Part shown: positions 53,059 through 64,000 of the stretch, piece by piece | Layout: each line of letters opens with the position of its first letter | How positions within the stretch are numbered: the stretch's first letter is position 1 | Position numbers and translations under genes: made by a program | Notes under the pieces: generated by a model | Seen by the model: the letters and a program-made list of their open reading frames with translations, nothing else | Told to the model about the DNA's origin: nothing | The model's database searches: none | NCBI RefSeq assembly: GCF_018614095.1 | Contig: NZ_JAGGOY010000008.1 | Location: 124,001 to 188,000, forward strand | DNA from: Streptomyces sp. ISL-87 | GTDB lineage: Bacteria > Actinomycetota > Actinomycetes > Streptomycetales > Streptomycetaceae | Reading direction: 5' to 3' | Length of the DNA: 64,000 nucleotides

Positions 53059-53909
53059 GTCAGACGCATCGCAGGGCGCTCCCGGACTGCTTCGGGGGCG
53101 CCCTTCTTCGTCCGCACGCCCCTGACCTGTTCGAATGCGCCCCCAAAGGAGCAACTCATCCACAGATTGGCGGACTTTCTTCCGTCCACAGCCTGGGGAC
53201 GGGTTCCTTCACCCACAATCTGTCCACAGGGGTGCCGGGTGAGGCCCCATCAGTCCAGGTCAGCTGCCTGTGGAATTGTGCGCAAGGATTGTCCACAGCC
53301 TGTGGACAGAAAAATCATCCACAGGCTCATCCACCCCTCTGTCCACCGGCGACCCACAGGTTGCCGCATCCTGTGCACAGGATCTGATGAGTTACCCACA
53401 CCGTTGTCCACTGTTCGGCAACAAGGGGCCCGCTCTCACCTTCCGGAGTGAAAGCGGTCACACGCAGGTCGACGTTTGGGCTGTGGAGTACTGGGGAAAA
53501 GCTGGGGACGCAGCTGTGGAGGAGTGGGGGTCTCCTGGGGACAGCCTGTGCAGAAGTTTTCGTTCTCCACAGCCACACCGTGTTGTCCACCGGTGTCACC
53601 CACAGGGTGTGGGGATAAAAAACGAGGGCTGACCTGGGAAAACGGGCTTATCCACCGTTTCCACAGGCCCTACTACTACCCCCATAGAGAGTTAGCCCGG
53701 TTTCGGTTTTCAAGCAGGTCCTGTGCACAACTCGGTGGGCGGCCGCCCCGACGCCTCGCTCCCGACTTGACCTCCGGCAGCGACGACTGTCGGCGCCGTA
53801 CGTCAGACTGGTCCCCGGCATCGAGGCTCCGAGCCATCGAGGGCATCGAGGCATCGAGCCGACGACGAAGGCCGGCCAGACGAGCGAGCAACAGCAGGAG
53901 GCGGTTCCG
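53059..53909. other. oriC: Chromosomal replication origin oriC
   Basis: 851 bases between dnaA and dnaN with about 20 DnaA-box-like 9-mers in both orientations. Closest to consensus: TTGTCCACA 53289 (perfect); CTGTCCACA 53220 and 53301 (minus); TCATCCACA 53156 and 53315; CCGTCCACA 53182. Weaker: TTACCCACA 53392, TTGTCCACT 53404, TTCTCCACA 53563, TTGTCCACC 53583, TTATCCACC 53648, GTTTCCACA 53657; minus strand TACTCCACA 53482 and TCCTCCACA 53515. A relatively AT-rich stretch (GGATAAAAAACGAG, about 53612) may be an unwinding element. Dispersed weak boxes match known Streptomyces origins. It is the only region like this in the window. Confidence 0.97.
53074..53103 (+). terminator. dnaA terminator
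   Basis: GGGCGCTCCCG (53074-53084) pairs with CGGGGGCGCCC (53093-53103), one G-T pair, followed by TTCTTC; 16 bases past the dnaA stop. Confidence 0.8.
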
Positions 53910-55040
53910 GTGAAGATCCGGGTGGAGCGCGACGTACTCGCGGAGGCGGTGGCTTGGGCGGCCCGTAGCCTCCCGGCCCGGCCGCCGGTGCCCGTTCTCG
54001 CGGGCCTGCTGCTCAAGGCCGAGGACGGCACGCTGAGCCTGTCCGGCTTCGACTACGAGGTCTCGGCCCGCGTCTCCGTCGAGGCGGACGTCGAGGAGGA
54101 CGGCACCGTCCTGGTTTCCGGCCGGCTGCTCGCCGACATCTGCCGCGCCCTCCCCAACCGCCCGGTGGAGATTTCCACAGACGGTGTACGGGCGGTCGTG
54201 GTCTGCGGCTCCTCGCGATTCACACTCCACACCCTGCCTGTGGAGGAATACCCGGCGCTGCCGCAGATGCCGACCGCGACCGGCACCGTGCCCGGTGAGG
54301 TCTTTGCCTCCGCCGCCGCCCAGGTCGCCATCGCCGCCGGCCGCGACGACACGCTGCCCGTGCTGACCGGTGTCCGCATCGAGATCGAGGGCGACCGCGT
54401 CACCCTGGCCTCCACTGACCGCTACCGCTTCGCGGTCCGCGAGTTCCTGTGGAAGCCGGAGAACCCGGACGCCTCGGCCGTGGCCCTGGTGCCCGCCAAG
54501 ACGCTGCTGGACACCGCCAAGTCCCTGACCAGCGGTGACACGGTCACCCTGGCGCTGTCGGGCTCCGGCGCCGGCGAGGGCCTCATCGGCTTCGAGGGCG
54601 CGGGCCGCCGTACCACCACCCGCCTGCTCGAAGGCGACCTGCCGAAGTACCGCACGCTCTTCCCGACGGAGTTCAACTCCATCGCCGTGATCGAGACCGC
54701 CCCGTTCGTCGAGGCCGTCAAGCGCGTGGCCCTGGTCGCCGAGCGCAACACGCCGGTGCGTCTGAGCTTCGAGCAGGGCGTGCTGATCCTGGAGGCCGGT
54801 TCCTCCGACGATGCACAGGCTGTGGAGCGCGTCGACGCCAAGCTGGAGGGCGACGACATCTCGATCGCCTTCAACCCGACCTTCCTGCTGGACGGCCTGA
54901 GCGCGATCGACTCGCCGGCCGCGCAGCTCAGCTTCACCACGTCCACCAAGCCGGCGCTGCTCAGCGGCCGCCCGGCGGTCGACGCGGAAGCCGACGAGGC
55001 CTACAAGTACCTGATCATGCCGGTGCGCCTCTCCGGCTGA
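53910..55040 (+). CDS. dnaN: DNA polymerase III sliding clamp (beta subunit)
   Basis: 376 residues with three clamp domains: VERDVLAEAVAWAARSLPARPPVPVLAGLLL, ISTDGVRAVVVCGSSRFTLHTLPVEEYPALP, and RLSFEQGVLILEAGSSDDAQAVERVDAKLEGDDISIAFNPTFLLDGL; ends YKYLIMPVRLSG with the conserved partner-binding MPVRL. Encircles DNA and tethers the replicase. GTG 53910 follows CAGGAGG. Short CATCGAG repeats (53819-53857) lie just upstream. Confidence 0.98.
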   Translation: MKIRVERDVLAEAVAWAARSLPARPPVPVLAGLLLKAEDGTLSLSGFDYEVSARVSVEADVEEDGTVLVSGRLLADICRALPNRPVEISTDGVRAVVVCGSSRFTLHTLPVEEYPALPQMPTATGTVPGEVFASAAAQVAIAAGRDDTLPVLTGVRIEIEGDRVTLASTDRYRFAVREFLWKPENPDASAVALVPAKTLLDTAKSLTSGDTVTLALSGSGAGEGLIGFEGAGRRTTTRLLEGDLPKYRTLFPTEFNSIAVIETAPFVEAVKRVALVAERNTPVRLSFEQGVLILEAGSSDDAQAVERVDAKLEGDDISIAFNPTFLLDGLSAIDSPAAQLSFTTSTKPALLSGRPAVDAEADEAYKYLIMPVRLSG

Positions 55041-55049
55041 CAGCCGTAT

Positions 55050-55092
55050 CCGTCGGGCCCGGTCTCGCAGGCTGCGGGGCCGGGCCCGACGG
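55050..55092 (+). terminator. dnaN terminator
   Basis: CCGTCGGGCCCGG (55050-55062) pairs with CCGGGCCCGACGG (55080-55092): a perfect 13-bp stem, 10 bases past the dnaN stop. Confidence 0.82.
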
Positions 55093-55258
55093 CGTTCGCC
55101 CCCTGCCCGCGGAGCCTCGCGGGAGCGCCCCTTCCGCGCACATAGAGCGCCCGTGGGGCCCGGCCGGGCGGCCGGGCGTAGGCTCGGGGCCCTGGGGTGT
55201 CCCCGGGTAGCAGGGGAACCCCGGCACAGACGGCCACAACGCTTAAGGAACCTCTCTG

Positions 55259-56134
55259 ATGGAGCTTGGTCTCGTCGGTCTCGGCAAGATGGGCGGCAAC
55301 ATGCGCGAGCGCATCCGCCGCGCCGGCCACACCGTCATCGGATTCGACCGCAACCCGGACCTCGCCGATGTCCACAGCCTGTCGGAACTTGTGGACAGCC
55401 TCCAGGCCCCCCGCGTGGTGTGGGTGATGGTCCCGGCCGGTGCGGCGACGCAGTCCACCGTCGACGAGCTGGCGGAGCTGCTGTCTCCCGGCGACATCGT
55501 CGTGGACGGCGGCAACTCGCGCTGGACGGACGACGAGAAGCACGCCGCGGAGCTGGAGGCCAAGGGCATCGGCTTCGTCGACTGCGGAGTCTCCGGCGGC
55601 GTGTGGGGCCTGGAGAACGGCTACGCGCTGATGTACGGAGGCGAGAAGGAGCACGTCGCGGCCGTACAGCCGGTCTTCGACGCCCTCAAGCCCGAGGGCG
55701 AGTTCGGCGCCGTGCACGCCGGCAAGGTCGGCGCGGGCCACTTCGCGAAGATGGTCCACAACGGCATCGAGTACGCCATGATGCAGGCCTACGCCGAGGG
55801 CTGGGAGCTCCTGGAGAAGGTGGACTCGGTCACCGACGTCCGCGAGGTGTTCCGGTCCTGGCAGGAGGGCACGGTCATCCGTTCCTGGCTGCTGGACCTC
55901 GCGGTGAACGCGCTGGACGAGGACGAGCACCTGGAGCAGCTCCGGGGCTTCGCGCAGGACTCGGGCGAGGGCCGCTGGACGGTGGAGGCGGCGATCGACA
56001 ACGCCGTGCCGCTGCCCGCGATCACCGCCTCGCTGTTCGCGCGGTTCGCGTCCCGTCAGGACGACTCCCCGCAGATGAAGATGATCGCCGCGCTGCGCAA
56101 CCAGTTCGGCGGCCACGCGGTCGAGAAGAAGTAG
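55259..56134 (+). CDS. gnd: 6-phosphogluconate dehydrogenase (short, decarboxylating form)
   Basis: 291 residues, the short form usually NAD-dependent. MELGLVGLGKMGGNMRERIRRAGHTVIGFDRN (Rossmann), VDGGNSRWTDDEKHAAEL, FVDCGVSGGVWGLENGYALMYGG (signature), HFAKMVHNGIEYAMMQAYAEGW with the catalytic lysine. It makes ribulose 5-phosphate and CO2. Position between dnaN and recF is characteristic of Streptomyces. The first part of the gene carries inverted DnaA-box-like sites (55368-55398). ATG 55259 follows AAGGAACC. Confidence 0.95.
   Translation: MELGLVGLGKMGGNMRERIRRAGHTVIGFDRNPDLADVHSLSELVDSLQAPRVVWVMVPAGAATQSTVDELAELLSPGDIVVDGGNSRWTDDEKHAAELEAKGIGFVDCGVSGGVWGLENGYALMYGGEKEHVAAVQPVFDALKPEGEFGAVHAGKVGAGHFAKMVHNGIEYAMMQAYAEGWELLEKVDSVTDVREVFRSWQEGTVIRSWLLDLAVNALDEDEHLEQLRGFAQDSGEGRWTVEAAIDNAVPLPAITASLFARFASRQDDSPQMKMIAALRNQFGGHAVEKK
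55368..55398. other. Inverted pair of DnaA-box-like sites inside gnd
   Basis: ATGTCCACA (55368-55376) and TGTGGACAG (55390-55398, reverse CTGTCCACA), 22 bases apart and head to head, 1.5 kb from oriC within coding sequence. Could extend the DnaA-binding zone or be chance. Confidence 0.5.
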
Positions 56135-56164
56135 CCGCTCACAGCGGCGGAGCAGTACAGCAGC

Positions 56165-56212
56165 ACAGCGGTACAGCGGTACAGCGGTACAGCGGTACAG
56201 CGGTACAGCAGT
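56165..56212. repeat. Tandem 8-bp ACAGCGGT repeat upstream of recF
   Basis: Five perfect ACAGCGGT copies (56165-56204) and one ACAGCAGT (56205-56212), with related ACAGCAGC/ACAGCGGC sequence before them. Lies in the gnd-recF gap, ending 41 bases before recF. Such arrays change copy number by slippage. Confidence 0.85.
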
Positions 56213-56253
56213 AAGCAGAGCAGTAGCAGGAAGCCGGGGGAGGTCGGCGCCGT

Positions 56254-57390
56254 ATGCATGTCTCGCATCTCTCATTGGCCGACTTCCGCTCGTACGCCCG
56301 GGCCGAGGTTCCCCTCGACCCGGGCGTCACGGCTTTCGTGGGTCCGAACGGCCAGGGGAAGACCAACCTGGTCGAGGCGATCGGCTATCTGGCGACGCTG
56401 GGCAGCCACCGGGTGTCCTCGGACGCCCCCCTGGTCCGGCTGGGCGCGGACCGGGCGATCATCCGGGCCGCCGTGACCCAGGGCGAGCGCCAGCAGCTGG
56501 TGGAGCTGGAGCTGAACCCGGGACGGGCGAACCGGGCCCGGATCAACCGGTCCTCGCAGGTCAGGCCGCGGGATGTGCTGGGGATCGTGCGGACGGTGCT
56601 GTTCGCGCCGGAGGACCTGGCCCTGGTGAAGGGGGATCCGGGCGAGCGGCGCCGGTTCCTGGACGAGCTCGTCACGGCGCGCTCGCCCCGGATGGCGGCG
56701 GTGCGCTCGGACTACGAGCGGGTGCTCAAGCAGCGCAACACGCTCCTCAAGTCGGCGGCGATGGCCCGCCGGCACGGCGGCCGCTCCATGGACCTGTCCA
56801 CGCTCGACGTGTGGGACCAGCACCTCGCGCGCGCGGGCGCGGAACTGCTGGCGCAGCGGCTGGACCTGATCGGGACGCTGCTGCCGCTGGCGGACAAGGC
56901 GTACGAGCAGCTGGCGCCCGGCGGCGGGCCGCTGGGGCTGGCGTACAAGTCGTCGGCCGGCGAGCCGGTGGACAGCGGCGCGGCCCGCACCCGGGAGGCG
57001 CTGTACGAGGTGCTCCTGGCGGCGCTGGCCGACGTACGCAAGCAGGAGATAGAACGGGGCGTGACCTTGGTGGGTCCGCACCGGGACGATGTGGTGCTGC
57101 GGCTGGGCGAGCTGCCGGCGAAGGGCTACGCGAGCCATGGGGAGTCGTGGTCGTACGCGCTGTCCCTGCGGCTGGCCTCCTACGAGCTGCTGCGCTCCGA
57201 GGGCAACGAGCCGGTGCTGGTCCTGGACGACGTGTTCGCCGAGCTGGACGCCCGGCGGCGGGAGCGGCTGGCGGAGCTGGTGGCGCCGGGCGAGCAGGTG
57301 TTGGTGACGGCGGCTGTGGACGATGACGTTCCGGGTGTGTTGGCGGGGGCGCGGTTCGGGGTGTCCGGCGGTGAGGTGACCCGGCTGTGA
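56254..57390 (+). CDS. recF: DNA replication and repair protein RecF
   Basis: 378 residues. [53 protein letters not shown] with Walker A GPNGQGKT (about 30-37), an ABC-type signature region [14 protein letters not shown], and Walker [14 protein letters not shown] (about 318-330). SMC-like ATPase that loads RecA at gaps with RecO/RecR. ATG 56254 follows GGGGGAGG. Its stop overlaps the dciA start by 4 bases. Confidence 0.96.
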   Translation: MHVSHLSLADFRSYARAEVPLDPGVTAFVGPNGQGKTNLVEAIGYLATLGSHRVSSDAPLVRLGADRAIIRAAVTQGERQQLVELELNPGRANRARINRSSQVRPRDVLGIVRTVLFAPEDLALVKGDPGERRRFLDELVTARSPRMAAVRSDYERVLKQRNTLLKSAAMARRHGGRSMDLSTLDVWDQHLARAGAELLAQRLDLIGTLLPLADKAYEQLAPGGGPLGLAYKSSAGEPVDSGAARTREALYEVLLAALADVRKQEIERGVTLVGPHRDDVVLRLGELPAKGYASHGESWSYALSLRLASYELLRSEGNEPVLVLDDVFAELDARRRERLAELVAPGEQVLVTAAVDDDVPGVLAGARFGVSGGEVTRL

Positions 57391-57923
57391 GCGATCAGCA
57401 GAAGGATCCGGCCAAAGAGTCCCGGAAGGCGCCGGAGCCCTCCGGTGTGGATCTGGCGCGGCAGGCGCTGGCCGCCGCGCGGGAGCAGGCGCGGGCCCGG
57501 GGCAACGCGGCGAGCGGCAAGAAGCGGCATCAGCCGGGGCTTCGCTCGGGCGCGCGTGCGGACGGCCGGGACCCCATGCCGTTGATGGCGGCCCTGGACC
57601 GGCTCCGGACGGAGCGCGGCTGGGAGATGCCGATGGCGGTGGCGGGCGTGATGGAGCGCTGGCCGGAGATCGTCGGCCCGGAGATCGCCGCGCACTGTGA
57701 ACCGGACCGGTACGAGGACCGTGAACTGGTCGTGCGGTGTGATTCCTCGGCGTGGGCGGCGCAGCTGAAGCTGCTGGCCCCGCAGCTGGTGGCGCGGCTG
57801 AACGCCGACCTGGGGCAGGGCACGGTGCGCCTGATCAAGGTGCAGGGCCCGGGCGGACGGCCGAAGCGGTACGGGCCGTGGCGGGCGCCGGGGAGCACGG
57901 GTCCGGGGGACACCTACGCGTAG
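57387..57923 (+). CDS. dciA: DciA-family protein (DUF721), probable DnaB loader
   Basis: 178 residues. Disordered Ala/Arg/Lys-rich N-terminus (about 1-65), then the DUF721/DciA domain: [90 protein letters not shown]. DciA proteins load or activate DnaB in bacteria lacking DnaC/DnaI. GTGA overlap with recF gives translational coupling, and gyrB follows. The linkage to recF and gyrB is common in actinobacteria. Confidence 0.9.
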   Translation: MSDQQKDPAKESRKAPEPSGVDLARQALAAAREQARARGNAASGKKRHQPGLRSGARADGRDPMPLMAALDRLRTERGWEMPMAVAGVMERWPEIVGPEIAAHCEPDRYEDRELVVRCDSSAWAAQLKLLAPQLVARLNADLGQGTVRLIKVQGPGGRPKRYGPWRAPGSTGPGDTYA

Positions 57924-60410
<2,487 letters not shown>

Positions 60411-60451
60411 GTCGGTCTCAGCTGACCGCCTGAAAGGACTTCTGACCAGCA

Positions 60452-63061
<2,610 letters not shown>

Positions 63062-63064
63062 GTC

Positions 63065-63715
63065 GTGAGTGGAGCCACGGGCGCCGGACCGTCCAAGACT
63101 GGAGCCAACGGTGCCCGTGGCCCCGCCGCGGACTCCCAAGGTGGGGACACCACCGCCGAAGGCAGGGGGACAACCGTGACTGATGGCCGAGGACCGCAGC
63201 CGACGGCCGGCCCGGGCGCGGGCGCGGGCGCCCCTGCCGGGCAGGGCCGGCCGGCCCAGCCGTACCAGCCGCCGCAGGCCTACGCGGCGCCTCCGGGCCC
63301 GGGTGCGCAGCGCAAGGCGCGTCCGGGGGTGCGTACGGCGCCCAGGACGCGCAAGGCGCGGCTGCGGGTGGCGAAGGCCGACCCTTGGTCGGTGATGAAG
63401 GTCAGCTTCCTGCTGTCGATCGCGCTGGGCGTCTGCACGGTCGTGGCGTCGGTGGTGCTGTGGATGGTCATGGACGCGATGGGCGTCTTCTCGACCGTCG
63501 GCGGCACCATCAGCGAGGCGACCGGGTCGAACGAGAGCAACGGCTTCGACCTCCAGTCGTTCCTGTCGCTGCCGCGCGTGCTGATCTTCACGTCGGTCAT
63601 CGCGGTCATCGACGTGGTGCTGATGACGGCGCTGGCGACGCTCGGCTCGTTCATCTACAACCTGTCGGCGGGCTTCGTCGGCGGTGTGGAGCTGACCCTC
63701 GCCGAGGACGAATGA
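63065..63715 (+). CDS. DUF3566 membrane protein downstream of gyrA
   Basis: 216 residues. Disordered Gly/Pro/Ala-rich N-terminus (about 1-85), basic RKARPGVRTAPRTRKARLRVAKADPWSVMK, then two membrane helices (VSFLLSIALGVCTVVASVVLWMVMDAMGVF and VLIFTSVIAVIDVVLMTALATLGSFIYNLSAGFVGG). Matches the DUF3566 family found after gyrA in actinobacteria. GTG 63065 lies 3 bases after the gyrA stop, so it is surely in the gyrBA operon. Function unknown. Confidence 0.9.
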   Translation: MSGATGAGPSKTGANGARGPAADSQGGDTTAEGRGTTVTDGRGPQPTAGPGAGAGAPAGQGRPAQPYQPPQAYAAPPGPGAQRKARPGVRTAPRTRKARLRVAKADPWSVMKVSFLLSIALGVCTVVASVVLWMVMDAMGVFSTVGGTISEATGSNESNGFDLQSFLSLPRVLIFTSVIAVIDVVLMTALATLGSFIYNLSAGFVGGVELTLAEDE

Positions 63716-63798
63716 CCTGCGCAGACGCTCGGCGGGAACCGATTTTGGCGTGACCGTGTCTGTGCGCTAATCTTCAGGAGTCAGCGCGCAGCGCGGAT

Positions 63799-63872
63799 GG
63801 GGCTATAGCTCAGTTGGTTAGAGCGCATCCCTGATAAGGATGAGGCCACAGGTTCAAATCCTGTTAGCCCCA
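63799..63872 (+). tRNA. tRNA-Ile (GAT anticodon)
   Basis: 74 bases: acceptor GGGGCTA / TAGCCCC, D arm GCTCAGTTGGTTAGAGC, anticodon stem-loop CATCC-CTGATAA-GGATG with anticodon GAT, T arm ACAGG-TTCAAAT-CCTGT, discriminator A. CCA is not encoded, so it is added by the CCA enzyme. In actinobacteria tRNA-Ile commonly follows gyrA. A terminator follows at 63882. Confidence 0.98.
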
Positions 63873-63881
63873 CAGTGTCGA

Positions 63882-63911
63882 AGACCCCCAGGCCCAACGG
63901 CCTGGGGGTCT
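63882..63911 (+). terminator. tRNA-Ile terminator
   Basis: AGACCCCCAGGCC (63882-63894) pairs with GGCCTGGGGGTCT (63899-63911), loop CAAC, followed by TTGTC. The remaining 89 bases hold nothing I recognise. Confidence 0.85.
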
Positions 63912-64000
63912 TTGTCGTTGGGCCAGTTGGGGCTTCAGCGCCGGTCGAAAGGCGCCGATCGGATATCGGTCGGTGTGTATTGTTGGCCGCCAGAAGTCCC

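Overview
The window is the replication-origin region of a Streptomyces-type actinobacterial chromosome. Four things point there: very high GC with frequent GTG (and a few TTG) starts; the SsgA/SsgR sporulation pair; a DnaA with an unusually long Gln/Tyr/Glu-rich linker; and the order rpmH-dnaA-oriC-dnaN-gnd-recF-dciA-gyrB-gyrA on one side with rnpA-yidD-yidC-jag-rsmG-parA-parB on the other. Twelve copies of the 16-bp parS palindrome TGTTTCACGTGAAACA (one with a single mismatch) are scattered through the left 48 kb. Gene names come from motif recognition and remembered family knowledge; no database search was run.

Layout. 1-10 kb: accessory and metabolic genes (a collagen-like secreted protein cut by the window edge, an aldo/keto reductase, a frameshifted membrane-anchored protein, thiC with its TPP riboswitch, a YibE/F protein, ssgA and ssgR, small membrane and cupin proteins, a PLP gamma-lyase). 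10-17 kb: a truncated LysR gene, a Nudix protein, a flavohemoprotein, a HAD phosphatase, GNAT enzymes, an AlkZ-like winged-helix protein and a beta-lactamase-fold hydrolase. 17-23 kb: replicative helicase dnaB, a MATE transporter, and the rpsF-ssb-rpsR-rplI operon. 23-30 kb: cell-wall genes (FemX-like transferase, alanine-racemase-like enzyme, GT87 membrane glycosyltransferase, class A PBP). 30-43 kb: a PadR regulator with inositol-phosphate synthase, an MFS permease, the CCA-adding enzyme, a large exported protein, murJ, a pseudokinase, and an ECF sigma factor/anti-sigma pair. 43-45 kb: trxB-trxA behind a SigR-type promoter. 45-51 kb: parBA, rsmG, jag, yidC, yidD, rnpA, rpmH. 51-64 kb: dnaA, oriC, dnaN, gnd, recF, dciA, gyrB, gyrA, a DUF3566-type protein and tRNA-Ile(GAT).

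How it fits together. The right half holds initiation (DnaA, oriC), the sliding clamp, the likely helicase loader (DciA family) and gyrase; DnaB and SSB lie about 30-35 kb away. ParA and ParB bind the parS field, which in this window lies only on the parAB/dnaB side of oriC. DnaA-box-like 9-mers also occur outside oriC: a tight cluster upstream of dnaB, a pair upstream of parA, one upstream of dnaA, and three copies at 32-bp spacing in a tandem repeat between trxA and parB. Together with parS sites embedded in coding sequence, stop codons and hairpins, these are the most interesting signals. I saw no insertion sequences, prophage or CRISPR arrays and no clearly new gene system.
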